From Chelydra serpentina (Eukaryota; Chordata; Testudines; Chelydridae), in the NCBI GenBank assembly GCA_037349315.1, contig JBAIAC010000128.1:62001-126000 (forward strand): DNA of 64,000 nucleotides. The letters are read 5' to 3'. Both the position numbers and the translations under genes were made by a program. The notes below the pieces were generated by a model. It was given only the letters and a program-made list of their open reading frames with translations. It did not search any database and was not told where the DNA came from. The first letter of the stretch is position 1; every line of letters starts with the position of its first letter. Below are positions 45,789-55,795 of this stretch, piece after piece.

Positions 45789-46054
45789 CAGTGGCGTACC
45801 CAGGTGCAGAGCACAGGGGAACGGAGCTAGAAAAAGGCGCCTCCCCTTGTACTCACCCGGCGGAGCTCCAGCCGTTCGGCGGCACTTTGGTGGCGGGTCC
45901 CGTCCCTTCACTCGCTCCGGGTCTTCAGTGGTACCCGCCGCGGAAGTGCTGCCGAAGACCTGGAGCGAGTGAAGGACCCACCGCTGACGTTTCACTGAAC
46001 AGTGTCGACGGGTGAGTGCAAGGGGAGGCGCTTTTTTTTTAGCTCTGTTCCCCC

Positions 46055-46381
46055 TTAAAAAAATTTTTTAAGAAGCTGCTTCTGCTCAGAGAGGGAGCAG
46101 CCACTATCTCTGCTTAATTTAATCCAGAGACTCTCAGGTTTTTCTGCAGTTTCATACTGGAGCTCTGAGCAGTCATACTGCTCTCTTACATACAACGCAA
46201 CTCCCCCACCTTTTCTGCCCTGCCTATCCTTCCTGAACAGTTTATATCCATCCATGACAGTACTCCAATCGTGTGAGTTATCCCACCAAGTCTCTGTTAT
46301 TCCAATTACGTCATAATTCCTTGACTGTGCCAGGACTTCCAGTTCTCCCTGCTTGTTCCCCAGGCTTCTTGCATTTGTCTA
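46055..46381 (-). pseudogene. CR1 ORF2 N-terminal endonuclease part (inverted)
   Basis: The minus-strand frame begins after a TAG at 46379-46381 and reads TNARSLGNKQGELE, then VIGITETWWD and GGGVALYVRE, ending near ESLWIKL. These are the first motifs of the apurinic-like (EEP) endonuclease that nicks the target. The rest of the domain is on the plus strand from about 47781 ([15 protein letters not shown]). The inversion therefore cuts the endonuclease in two, and this copy cannot make a whole enzyme. Confidence 0.8.
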
Positions 46382-46527
46382 TAGGCATTTAAGATAACTC
46401 ACCGATTGTCCTGCTGTCCCAGTATGGGGCAGGAGCCCTCCCCTCTTGCACTCACCTACTTGTGCTTCCTCCCGGTATCCCACTTCCCCACTTACCTCGG
46501 GGCTTTGGTCTCCTTCCCCCGGTGAAC

Positions 46528-47544
46528 CTAGTTTAAAGCCCTCCTCACTAGGTTGGCCAGCCTGCTTCCAAAGATGCTCTTCCCTCTCTTCGTCAGGTGG
46601 AGCCCGTCTCTGCCTAGCACTCCTTCTTCTTGGAACACCATCCCATGGTCAAAGAATCCAAACCCTTCTCTCCGACACCATCTGCGTAGCCATTCGTTGA
46701 CTTCCACGATTCGACGGTCTCTACCCCGGCCTTTTCCTGCCACAGGGAGAATGGACGAGAACACCACTTGCGCCTCAAACGCCTTTATCCTTCTTCCCAG
46801 AGCCACGTAGTCTGCAGTAATACGCTCAAGGTCATTCTTGGCAGTATCATTGGTGCCCACGTGGAGAAGCAGGAAGGGGTAGCGATCTGAGGGCTTGATG
46901 AGTCTCGGCAGTCTCTCCGTCACATCACGAATCCTAGCCCCTGGCAAGCAGCACACCTCTCGGTTTTCCCGGTCTGGGCGGCAGATAGATGACTCAGTCC
47001 CCCTGAGGAGAGAGTCCCCGACCACCACCACCCTCCTCCTCCTCTTGGGAGTGGTGGTCGTGGACCCCCCATCCCTAGGACTGTGCATCTCATGCCTTCC
47101 AATCAGTGGAGTCTCCTTCTGCTCTGTTCCCTCAGATGCATCATTCACTCCACTCTCTGCACTAGTGCCTGTGGAGAGAACATGAAAACGGTTGCTCATC
47201 TGAATCTGCGTTTCTTGTACATGGACTTGTCTCATACTCTTTCCTCTTCTGGAGGTCACATGCCACCAATTATCCTCGCTGGTCTTCTGTCCCCGCTGCG
47301 CAGCCTGCTCTGAATCCTCACAACACTGCGCCCGCTGAAGCCTATCCTGACGTCTATCCAGGAACTCCTCATTTTCTTTTATGGAATACAGGGTTGATAC
47401 TCGTTTCTCCAGACCTTGAATCTTCTCCTCCAATATGGAGATCAGCTTGCACTTTGTACAGACAAAGTCGCTTCTATCCTGTGGAAGAAAGACAAACATG
47501 GCACATCCTGTGCAGGTCACGACAGCCGATCGTTCAGCATCCAT
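46528..47544 (-). CDS. CR1 LINE ORF1 protein with esterase domain
   Basis: This is an intact 338-codon frame. Residues 11-32 hold two CxxC pairs (C11, C14, C29, C32), a likely zinc-binding unit. Residues 34-65 are heptad-like and predict a coiled coil for multimerisation. Residues 172-338 form an SGNH/GDSL-type esterase: GDS with nucleophile S178, PGARI around G202, GTND with N232, and DGLH with D313 and H316. CR1-clade ORF1 proteins of this type bind RNA in the LINE particle; the substrate of the esterase is not settled. All catalytic residues are in place, although the frame is inverted relative to ORF2. Confidence 0.88.
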   Translation of the reverse strand: MDAERSAVVTCTGCAMFVFLPQDRSDFVCTKCKLISILEEKIQGLEKRVSTLYSIKENEEFLDRRQDRLQRAQCCEDSEQAAQRGQKTSEDNWWHVTSRRGKSMRQVHVQETQIQMSNRFHVLSTGTSAESGVNDASEGTEQKETPLIGRHEMHSPRDGGSTTTTPKRRRRVVVVGDSLLRGTESSICRPDRENREVCCLPGARIRDVTERLPRLIKPSDRYPFLLLHVGTNDTAKNDLERITADYVALGRRIKAFEAQVVFSSILPVAGKGRGRDRRIVEVNEWLRRWCRREGFGFFDHGMVFQEEGVLGRDGLHLTKRGKSIFGSRLANLVRRALN

Positions 47545-47780
47545 AGTTCCTTCCTTCGAAGAGTTTTCTCACTTGTGGCAGAAGCTACTCAGGGAAACCT
47601 GCAAGGGGGATGCCGCAGTAGGCTCTCTCCAGGCGAACTCACAGGCTAACTCCACCTGTTTGCTTCTCTGCTATGCGCTGCTCCGCTGGTGCGCAGCTGA
47701 CTGACAGTCTTTTTAGAAGAGTCTGCAATGAAGCACTCCCAAATCACACTTTTCAAACAGGAAATCAAACACTGAGAAGT

Positions 47781-50258
47781 GTGAGCAACAAGGGTAATGT
47801 CGTGGTGGGAGTCTGCTACAGACCACCAGACCAGGCGGATGAGGTGGACGAGGCTTTCTTCCAGCAACTAACAGAAGTTACTAGATCACAGGCCCTGGTT
47901 CTCATGGGTGACTTTAATCACCCCGATATCTGCTGGGGGAGCAATACAGCGGTCCACAGACAATCCAGGAAGTTTTTGGAAAGTGTAGGGGACAATTTCC
48001 TGGTGCAAGTGCTGGAGGAACCAACTAGGGGAAAAGCTCTTCTTGACCTGCTGCTCACAAACAGGGAAGAAATAGTAGAGGAAGCAATAGCGGATGGGAA
48101 CCTGGGAGGCAGTGACCATGAGATGGTCGAGTTCAGGATCCTGACACAAGGAAGAAAGGAGAACAGTAGAATACAGAGCCTGGACTTCAGAAAAGCAGAC
48201 TTTGACTCCCTCAGGGAACTGATGGGCAAGGTCCCCTGGGAGAATAACATGAGGGGGAAAGGAGTCGAGGAAAGCTGGCTGTATTTTAAAGAAACCTTAT
48301 TGAGGTTGCAGGAACAAACCATCCCGATGTGTAGAAAGAAAAGTAAATATGGCAGGCGACCAGCTTGGCTTAACAGTGAAATCCTTGCTCGTCTTAAACA
48401 CAAAAAAGCAGCTTACAAGAAGTGGAAGATTGGACAAATGACCAGGGAGGAGTATAAAAATATTGTTCAGGCATGCAGGAGTGAAATTAGGAAGGCCAAA
48501 TCACACTTGGAGTTGCAGCTAGCTGGAGATGTTAGGAATAACAAGAAGGGTTTCTTCAGGTATGTTAGCAACAAGAAGAAAGTCAAGGAACGTGTGGGCC
48601 CCTTGCTGAATGAGGGAGGGAACCTTGTGACAGAGGATGTGGAGAAAGCTAGTGTACTCAATGCTTTTTTTGCCTCTGTCTTCACAGACAAGGTCAGCTC
48701 CCAGGTGGCTGCACTCCGCAGCACGGTATGGGGAGGAGGTGACCAGCCCTCTGTGGAGAAAGAAGTAGTTCGGGACTATTTAGAAAAGCTGGACGAACAC
48801 AAGTCCATGGGGCCGGATGCACTGCATCCGAGGGTGCTAAAGGAGTTGGCCGATGTGATTGCAGAGCCATTGGCCATTATCTTTGACAAATCATGGCAAT
48901 CGGGGGAGGTCCCGGATGACTGGAAAAAAGCGAATGTAGTGCCCATCTTTAAAAAAGGGAAGAAGGAAGATCTGGGGAACTACAGGCCAGTCAGTCTCAC
49001 CTCAATCCCTGGAAAAATCATGGAACAGGTCCTCAAGGAATCAATTTTGAACCACTTAAAGGAGGGGAAAGTGATCAGAAACAGTCAGCATGGATTCACC
49101 AAGGGCAAGTCATGGAAACTGACTAACCTAATTGCCTTCTATGATGAGATAACTGGCTCTGTGGATGAGGGGAAAGCAGTGGATGTGCTATTTCTTGACT
49201 TTAGCAAAGCTTTTGATACAGTCTCGCACACCGTTCTTGCCAGCAAGTTAAAGAAGTATGGGCTGGATGAATGGACGGTAAGGTGGATAGAAAACTGGCT
49301 GGATGGTCGTGCTCAACGGGTAGTGATCAATGGCTCCATGTCTAGTTGGCAGCCGGTATCAAGTGGAGTGCCCCAAGGGTCGGTGCTGAGGCCGGTTTTG
49401 TTCAATATCTTCATCAACGACCTGGAGGATGGTGTGGACTGCACCCTCAGCAAGTTTGCAGATGATACTAAACTGGGAGGAGTGGTTGATACGCTGGAGG
49501 GTAGGGATAGGATACAGAGGGACCTAGACAAATTAGAGGATTGGGCCAAAAGAAATCTGATGAGGTTCAACAAGGACAAGTGCAGAGTCCTGCACTTAGG
49601 ACGGAAGAATCCCATGCACTGCTACAGACTAGGGACCGAATGGCTGGGCAGCAGTTCTGCAGAAAAGGACCTAGGGGTTACAGTGGACGAAAAGCTGAAT
49701 ATGAGTCAACAGTGTGCCCTTGTTGCCAAGAAGGCTAACGGCATTTTGGGCTGTATAAGTAGGGGCATTTCCAGCAGATCGAGGGACGTGATTATTCCCC
49801 TCTATTCGGCACTGGTGAGGCCTCATTTGGAGTACTGTGTCCAGTTTTGGGCCCCACACTACAAGAAGGAGTTGGATAAATTGGAAAGAGTCCAACGGAG
49901 GGCAACAAAAATGATTAGGGGGCTGGAGCACATGACTTATGAGGAGAGGCTGAGGGAACTGAGATTGTTTAGCCTGCAGAAGAGAAGAGTGAGGGGGGAT
50001 TTGATAGCTGCTTTCAACTACCTAAAAGGGGGTTCCAAAGAGGATGGATCTAGACTGTTCTCAGTGGTAGAAGATGACAGAACAAGGAGTAATGGTCTCA
50101 AGTTGCAGAGGGGGAGGTTTAGGTTGGATATTAGGAAAAACTTTTTCACTAGTAGGGTGGTGAAGCACTGGAATGGGTTACCTAGGGAGGTGGTGGAATC
50201 TCCTTCCTTGGAGGTTTTTAAGGTCAGGCTTGCCAAAGCCCTGTCTGGGATGATCTAG
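47781..50258 (+). CDS. CR1 LINE ORF2: endonuclease part and reverse transcriptase
   Basis: The frame is open from 47673, but CR1 sequence starts near 47781 ([14 protein letters not shown]). Order: second half of the EEP endonuclease ([11 protein letters not shown] near 47.91 kb, SDHEMVEF near 48.11 kb), linker, reverse transcriptase with block [13 protein letters not shown] (about 49.19 kb), SGVPQGSVL (about 49.37 kb) and the catalytic FADD box (about 49.45 kb), then the C-terminal domain ending at 50258. The RT has no internal stop. Residue changes next to the VPQGSVL motif and an extra residue near HGFTKGKS may affect activity. The missing endonuclease start lies inverted at 46.06-46.38 kb. 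Confidence 0.88.
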   Translation: MSNKGNVVVGVCYRPPDQADEVDEAFFQQLTEVTRSQALVLMGDFNHPDICWGSNTAVHRQSRKFLESVGDNFLVQVLEEPTRGKALLDLLLTNREEIVEEAIADGNLGGSDHEMVEFRILTQGRKENSRIQSLDFRKADFDSLRELMGKVPWENNMRGKGVEESWLYFKETLLRLQEQTIPMCRKKSKYGRRPAWLNSEILARLKHKKAAYKKWKIGQMTREEYKNIVQACRSEIRKAKSHLELQLAGDVRNNKKGFFRYVSNKKKVKERVGPLLNEGGNLVTEDVEKASVLNAFFASVFTDKVSSQVAALRSTVWGGGDQPSVEKEVVRDYLEKLDEHKSMGPDALHPRVLKELADVIAEPLAIIFDKSWQSGEVPDDWKKANVVPIFKKGKKEDLGNYRPVSLTSIPGKIMEQVLKESILNHLKEGKVIRNSQHGFTKGKSWKLTNLIAFYDEITGSVDEGKAVDVLFLDFSKAFDTVSHTVLASKLKKYGLDEWTVRWIENWLDGRAQRVVINGSMSSWQPVSSGVPQGSVLRPVLFNIFINDLEDGVDCTLSKFADDTKLGGVVDTLEGRDRIQRDLDKLEDWAKRNLMRFNKDKCRVLHLGRKNPMHCYRLGTEWLGSSSAEKDLGVTVDEKLNMSQQCALVAKKANGILGCISRGISSRSRDVIIPLYSALVRPHLEYCVQFWAPHYKKELDKLERVQRRATKMIRGLEHMTYEERLRELRLFSLQKRRVRGDLIAAFNYLKGGSKEDGSRLFSVVEDDRTRSNGLKLQRGRFRLDIRKNFFTSRVVKHWNGLPREVVESPSLEVFKVRLAKALSGMI

Positions 50259-50394
50259 TTGGGGTTGGTCCTGCTTTGAGCAGGGGATTGGACTAGATAC
50301 CTCCTGAGGTCCCTTCCAACCCTGAGATTCTATGATTCTATGATTCACACAGGGCAACGCTACTGAGTGTTAGGTGGCAGAAGAGCTGCTCCAA

Positions 50395-50464
50395 GGTCCC
50401 ACCAAGACTTGTACTTGGATTGCAGGATTCAAAGTGCTGAGTGCTGCCCTTACACCATGGGAGA
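50395..50464 (-). pseudogene. tRNA-Gln (TTG) pseudogene
   Basis: The Gln body with loop CTTTGAA is present. The first acceptor pairs are broken (TCTCCCA instead of GGTCCCA), the anticodon stem is mispaired, and the T-loop is TACAAGT, which destroys the B-box. Confidence 0.75.
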
Positions 50465-50786
50465 ACACCCCGTGTTTGTCTGACTTCCGGTGCAGAAGAG
50501 CCTGAGCGGACAATAATTTGCCTTCCTTGCTCAAGGCCTCTCTGGCCTCTCTGGTCAGTGCTGTATTTGCTCAACAAGTCGGCACGCAGCGGTTTGCTGT
50601 AGACCCAGAAGCCTTTCTTCCTCCAGACTGGGACGCTAGTGGGCATGTGAGGAAGTTGCCCCTTCAGTCCCAGGCAGTAAATGACTCTTCCTAGGAAAGC
50701 CCAAGTCCTGAAAAGAAAAGAGTAACATCAAAGAGGCTACTGGAGAGCTGACTTCTGAAGTTTCTGGGGGAAATGATCTTTTTTAC

Positions 50787-50858
50787 ACCTGACCAGGGAC
50801 TTGAACCCTGGACCCTCAGATTAAAAGTCTGATGCTCGACCAACTGAGCTAGCCAGGA
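50787..50858 (-). tRNA. tRNA-Lys (TTT)
   Basis: This is a 72-nt Lys(TTT) gene with loop CTTTTAA and perfect anticodon and T stems. Only the first acceptor pair is a mismatch (T/T). It lies in the split cassette downstream of the CR1/MITE insertion. Confidence 0.85.
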
Positions 50859-51062
50859 ACACACAAAGAGCTTGCAAGTTTGATGTAGAAGAGAAACTAA
50901 ACAAGAAAAAAAGGGCAGGAAACAACAGCTTTCTCCAGCACGCTTTCTCAGCTCATTTCCCCACCTTCTGTCCTGCAGGGGTTGGGGTTATCCCAGTGGC
51001 AAAAAGGGGAGCACCTTGCTGGACAGCTAAGGGACCTGAGAAAAGTAAATCTTTAGCTTTAC

Positions 51063-51243
51063 GGGGAGAGGGATAGGTCAGTGGTTTAAGCATTGACCTG
51101 CTAAACCCAGGATTGTGAGTTCAATCTTTCAGTGGGTGGTTTAGGGATCTGGGGCAAAAATTGGGGATTGGCTTTGCTTTGAGTAGGGTGTTGAACTAGA
51201 TGACCTCCTAATGTCCCTTCCATCCCTGATATTCTATGATTCT
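51063..51243 (+). mobile_element. Cry I-type tRNA-derived SINE
   Basis: This is a full-length copy with head GGGATAGGTCAGTGG and tail ATTCTATGATTCT. The A-box has one change (AGGTCAG). It borders Thr cassette copy 3. Confidence 0.88.
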
Positions 51244-52700
51244 CAGCTCTCCATTGGTCTGTCTGCTTTGGGGCAGGGACCATAACACGTCCTGCTGCAT
51301 TCGTTATTTCAAAGGGTGGTTTAGGATTTTCAGTCTCAGACACGGTGCACAAAGCAGGACTCCACCCTCGGCATAAACTAAATGAGCCGCCCACAGATTC
51401 TGGCAGCCACAAGGAGCCATTTGGTGTGAGAGTCAGACCTGCCCCTGTCCCAGAGGGAGGGGGTCATTTTTGAGGGGCCTGGCACACTGACCTATCAGCT
51501 CTTAACTCCCAAACTTTCAGGAACTCTGTTATCAGTGCCTGGGAGTGTAATTTAAACCATAAAAAGAGCCACACTGGGCTAGACCGAAGGCCTATCTACT
51601 TTTGTTTTTTGTTTTCTGACAGTAGCCAATAGCAGGTGCCCAAAATCCACTCAACAAGGCACCACTGGGAGTTGAACCCAGGATCTCCTGTTTACAAAAC
51701 AGGTGCTTTAACCAGTTAAGCCATGGTGCCTGCCTACGGCTACCCCCTTGTGTCTTCCCACACCTGACTCCCTGCCAGACCCTACCTGAGCCTTTGCTTG
51801 TATTGGAGTCTGCAAAGCAGAGGAGCAGGGGAAGGTTTCCTGGCAAGCTGTGTGTGTGTGAATCCTTGGTCAGGTCTGCACTACAACGTTATTTCAGTAT
51901 CATTATATTGCTCAGGCGTGTGAAAAACACACGACGCTCCCTCGGTCGCCTCCTTTTGGCTGGTGCACACACGGCAATGCCACGTCTGGCGACAAAACTG
52001 CCCTCTGCTGGCGAGAAAATAAAACCACCTCGACGAGACGCCTGGAGCTTTTTGCAATGTACTTAGAGTGACACATTGTCAGTGTAAACCACGGAGCTCT
52101 TCCCTGCAGCCCACCGGGCTCCCCGTGCCCACCCCTTTAAAAAAATATATATTTTTTTTACCCCCAGGCAGGTCCAACTGCCAGACAGTTGTACTGGCGG
52201 CGGGAACTGCCTGGGGGTGGGGGCGGGGGGCACAGGGAGCCCAGCGGGCCACAGGGAAGAGCTTCGTGGTTTCTGGGAGGGAGGGGGAGGAGCGGGAAGC
52301 CGTGCTCACAGGGGCAGAGGTGGAGAAGGGGCGAAGAAGGGGCAGGGCCTAATGGAAGGGGTGGAGTGGGAGCGGGTCGGGGGCAGCGAGGGGGCGGGGT
52401 CAGTGATGAGGCCCTCGGGCCAATGCACTAGTCCTCATGCGGCCCTCGTGGTAATTTGAGTTTGAGACCCCTGGTGTAAACGCTGCTGGTCGTTATATCA
52501 CCAGAACTGGCCTCCGCCAGTATCCCACAATGCCCGCCGGGAACTCCCTGCCCTGCGATCCTGCTCCAGAGGCTGGACCCCTCCCCTCTCATCGCTCCGG
52601 GAAGTTCTGACGGCTGAGCCTGCTGCTCTGCTCCGGCAGCAAGGAGCAAATCACTGCTGGGGGACGCTGCTCCCCCGCACGGCGACCACGGAGCTGGGGG
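51244..52700 (-). repeat. Thr tRNA cassette, copy 3 (inverted)
   Basis: This is the inverted match of 41.64-42.96 kb and 27.06-28.16 kb, with the tRNA-Thr at 51658. 52.08-52.44 kb is an insertion of GC-rich repeat sequence absent from the other copies (G-rich, with an AT run at 52140-52160). Confidence 0.78.
51658..51730 (-). tRNA. tRNA-Thr (TGT)
   Basis: This is a clean 73-nt Thr gene that differs from the copy at 27672 only in the D-loop. The acceptor, anticodon and T stems are all perfect. It is likely functional. Confidence 0.9.
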
Positions 52701-53202
52701 GCGGAAGCTTCCCCTATCTCATTACTGGGGTGTCCCCCTCCCCCTGCCTCAGGACTGGTTGCTTTCAGCAGCTGTCTGAGCTTAGAGACAGCGTGCGACA
52801 CACTCACTCTTCCCCAACACACACACACACACTCTGTCACACACACTTCAGTGGAGAAGCAGCTGGCAATCTAGTAGGCTGCCCATGGAACAATGGGACA
52901 GAGAAACCTGCATCATGTGATGCTGCACCGGCCCATGAGCCATTGCAAACCCCTCCCACAGCCCCCTGCGGCCAGTTGCACAGTGCGATAGCTACCCACA
53001 ATGCACTGCTCTTTGGGGTGATGCAAGAGTTGCTAGAGTGGATGTGCTCTGGTGACACAAGGAGCAGAGTGTTTAATTGAAACACTTCAGCTAAAGCAGC
53101 GTAACTCTGTAGTGTGGACACAGCCTGAGAGTGAGACAAGACCCAGCTCCCCTTGACACCAAGGATGCTCAGGGACTGAAACTAAAGAACCACAAGTGCC
53201 TG

Positions 53203-53284
53203 CGTAGTTGACAGGATTGGAACCTGTGCAGGGAAACCCCAATGGATTTCTAGTCCATCGCCTTCACCACTCGGCCACAACTAC
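53203..53284 (-). tRNA. tRNA-Ser (AGA)
   Basis: This is almost identical to the gene at 36362, with a fully paired anticodon stem (ATGGA/TCCAT), loop CTAGAAA and perfect acceptor. The T-loop carries the same TTCCAAT change, so that change predates the cassette duplication. Confidence 0.87.
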
Positions 53285-53477
53285 TTGTTTTAGGCACTTT
53301 GCTCACTACACTCTAGTTCTGTTCTCACTGAGTGATCGTTTCCTATTGTTTCCTCAGTTCAGCTTCCACAACACACTCACTGCCGTGCCATTGTGTAAGT
53401 GTGTCCATGGCTGAACAGCAAGAATTCCTGCTCATTTCCCTGCTGGCTGGAGCATGATGAGAGTGTGTTTGTGGTTA

Positions 53478-53870
53478 ATAAAAAGAAAATAAGAAAAATA
53501 CTTGTGGCACCTTAGAGACTAACACATTTATTTCAGCAGAAGCTTTCGTGGGTTAAGAACCCACTTCATCAGACGCATGGAATGGGATGTACAGTGAGCA
53601 GATATTTATACATTCTGAGAAACATGAAAAGGTGGGCGGGTCTATATCAACGTTAAGAGGCTAATTAGTTCAAAGGGGCTGTTATCAGTAGGAAAGAAAC
53701 TTTTGAAGTGATAATCAACATGGCCCATTGCAGACAGTTGACACAAAGGTGTTAAGGAGGGGAAATAAATTCAATTACCGTAATGACCGAGCCATTCACA
53801 GTCAATATTCAAGCCTAAGGTAATGGTATCTAGTTTGCATATTAATTCCAATTCCGCAGTTTCCCGTTAG
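53478..53870 (-). mobile_element. Interspersed retroelement 3' fragment, Penelope-like?
   Basis: The sequence starts ACTTGTGGCACCTTAGAGAC and contains GCAGAAGCTTTCGTGGG, a repeat widespread in turtles and crocodilians. On the minus strand the distal part reads like the end of an ORF (around ICKLDTITL). Its exact insertion in the Ser cassette shows that it is mobile. The Penelope assignment is from memory and uncertain. Confidence 0.45.
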
Positions 53871-54359
53871 TGACATTGCTGTAGATTGTTGTCCATTTCC
53901 TGCCTTGATAATTCAGACAGTCCCTTTCCCGTCATATCCCCACCGAGGGACATCGGAGCTCTCCACAATCCCCTTGTCATCAGCAAACAAGGGACGTTTT
54001 CCACTGCCCAGGAGACCCCAGCCAGGGACTAAAGGCAGCTCCAGGACTTTCCCTTTCTCCCTTCTGGGAAATCCAGTTCAAGTTTTTACAAGGAGCTAAA
54101 GAAGCCTCAACCCCACATGTGAATTAATGCCACATTCCTCACGACTTGACAGAAACAAATGTCATTTCAATCCCAGGTGAGTCCACTTCAGTCATTCCTC
54201 AGCCTGATTCCTTCACCCTCGTGCCTTCGGGCCTTGTGCCATCGGGTGGGTGTTTCGTTTCCCTCCATTTCACACACAGACACAATTTCCTTTGCTCCAT
54301 GAACAGCAAAACCTCCCTGTGTCTCTAGCCTGAGCCAGGGCTTTCCACAGGCACCGACT

Positions 54360-54640
54360 CGACTTGCTCGTGCCCCCCCCGCCCCCACCCCAACTCCTCC
54401 CCTGGCCCCACCCCCATTCCAACCCCTTCCCCAAATCTCTGGCCCCTCCCCTGGGTGTGCCACATTTCCCCTCCACCGCCCTCCCTCCCAGGCTTGCCGT
54501 GCGCAAGGAGGGAGGGAGGGAGGGAGGGGGAGAAGTGGTGGTGCGCTCAAGGGAGGAGGCAGAGGCGGAACGGAGGTGATCTGGGGTGGGGGGGCAGGTA
54601 GGGCTGCAGGATGTAACCCTTTGGGGGAGGACAGAGGAAC
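54360..54640. repeat. GC-rich repeat with GGGA tract
   Basis: C-rich words on the left and a (GGGA)n tract near 54509-54530. The style matches the GC-rich repeat family at 52.2 and 35.4 kb. No gene is seen. Confidence 0.5.
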
Positions 54641-54736
54641 CGGTCCCCACCCCAGCTCACCTCCTCCCCTGAGCGCTCTGGACATCACCAGGAGTCATTT
54701 GGCTCCCAGCACACAAGGCAACTTATAAAGCTGAGA

Positions 54737-54801
54737 GCCCAGACATGGAGCTTGAACCCCCGAGTAAGAGCTTGATGCTGGACTGACTGAGCTAGCCCAG
54801 T
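54737..54801 (-). pseudogene. tRNA-Lys (CTT) pseudogene
   Basis: The 5' half matches Lys(CTT), with GGGCTAGCTCAGTCAGT and loop CTCTTAC. About 8 nt are missing between the anticodon stem and the T-arm, so it cannot fold. It is the only Lys(CTT) trace in the window. Confidence 0.65.
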
Positions 54802-55019
54802 TCAGTGAGTGCAGCTGCCCCCTTCCACCACAAGAGCGAGCAGGCAAAACAGAGGCAAAAAAAAGTCCCAGGAGCCCTTCCTCTTTTTCTCCATGGCCAC
54901 AGCCCATCCGCAGGATTCCTCCTGCTCCTCCCTCCTGTGCCCCAGTGCCACTAAATCTCCGCACCTAGACAGCCGGTCCGGCCTCTGCCCCCCAATCCCC
55001 CATGCTTAAGCCTCCCGAC

Positions 55020-55320
55020 CAAACCCTGCCCCTGGCTCCATGGAACCGAGTCTCATCTCGCTGGGAACTCGACTCCTTGTGCCCAGAGTGTCTCTGCCCC
55101 CTCCGTAGACAACCCGAGAAACACAGTGTCCGTCTTTTCCAAAGAAGTGCTTGGAGAGACTTTCCCCATGTGACCACGTGGCCTAATGGATCAGGCGTCT
55201 GACTTCGCATCAGGCGATTGAGGGTTCGAGTCCCTTCGCGGTTGTGCTTGTGCAGTTTCCCTTTGTGCTGAAAGTCTTGCTCCCTTCAGGGCTGGAGCCT
55301 CTTCTTGGCGGCTCAGGCCA
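55020..55320 (+). repeat. Arg tRNA cassette, copy 2
   Basis: This is the inverted counterpart of 9.53-9.87 kb on both sides of the tRNA. The remaining sequence up to 55.79 kb shows no gene. Confidence 0.75.
55172..55243 (+). tRNA. tRNA-Arg (TCG)
   Basis: Loop CTTCGCA gives TCG. The anticodon stem has one end mismatch (TCTGA/TCAGG) and the T-arm GAGGG/CCCTT is nearly paired. One acceptor pair is A/C. It is likely functional and is the better of two Arg loci. Confidence 0.83.
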
Positions 55321-55795
55321 ATGCTCTGGGTTCAGCAATAGCCCTGGGAAGGAGATGGGGGTGGGGCATCACACAGGCTAGGGCATGAGCCCCAGGGGCT
55401 CCCAGTCCAGCCTTTGCCATTCCGGACTCACCAAAGAGACTGGGCAGCTGCCCGGGCGAGTGTGTAGAGCAGTTTCCCTCTTCCCAATGTGCCCCTGTGC
55501 TCGAGGGGGTTTGGTCAATAGCACCTTGGGAGCCTGGGTGTTTCCCTGCTTCTCGCCGGCTGGGGAAAAGCCTCTGGGGAAAATCTCCTGCCCCACTACA
55601 AGAGTGAGCACCGCAAAGGGGAACGGTCAGAGGCCCCACCAGGGGGGCTGGCCCTGCTTCCCTACCACAGTCTGATGTTGGCCACAGAGCGTCAGCAGCC
55701 GCCCCACATGCTGGCCTGCGAGTGGCCCCCAGTCGGGGTTTGGCCTGCCCGGGAGCAGGCTGGCCGGGGGTCTTTGTGGCTGTCAGCTGGCCGTG

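Larger units (their letters stand above)
46050..50346 (+). mobile_element. CR1 LINE with inverted 5' part
   Basis: The right part (about 47781-50346, plus strand) is the 3' half of ORF2 and the 3' UTR, ending in the CR1 octamer-like repeats ATTCTATGATTCTATGATT. The left part (about 46050-47780) is the 5' UTR, ORF1 and start of ORF2 on the minus strand. Order and orientation fit twin priming: the inner end of the inverted piece lies at the left, and its 5' end joins the forward piece. The open frames suggest a fairly recent insertion. Confidence 0.85.
45789..50365 (+). mobile_element. Fold-back MITE with hAT-like ends, split by CR1
   Basis: The ends CAGTGGCGTACCCAGG and, inverted at 50350-50365, CAGTAGCGTTGCCCTG are terminal repeats. 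The 8-bp flanks TGTGTTAA (45781) and AGTGTTAG (50366) agree at six positions, as expected of an 8-bp hAT duplication. Inside, 45815-45870 is the inverted counterpart of 46005-46050 (AGCGCCTCCCCTTGCACTCACCC on the minus strand), which makes long fold-back arms. About 4.3 kb of CR1 sits in the right arm. Confidence 0.7.
50366..50940 (-). repeat. Lys-Gln cassette, right part of split copy
   Basis: The cassette resumes at AGTGTTAGGTGGCAG, runs through the Gln pseudogene at 50395, the shared spacer at 50.55-50.71 kb, and the Lys gene at 50787. It is the continuation of 45590-45788. Confidence 0.85.
52700..54340 (-). repeat. Ser tRNA cassette, copy 3, with insertion
   Basis: This matches copy 2 (36.13-37.17 kb) in direct orientation. 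The match breaks at GTGGTTAAT (53478) and resumes at GACATTGCTGTAG (53871), so the repeat described at 53478-53870 was inserted after duplication. Confidence 0.8.
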
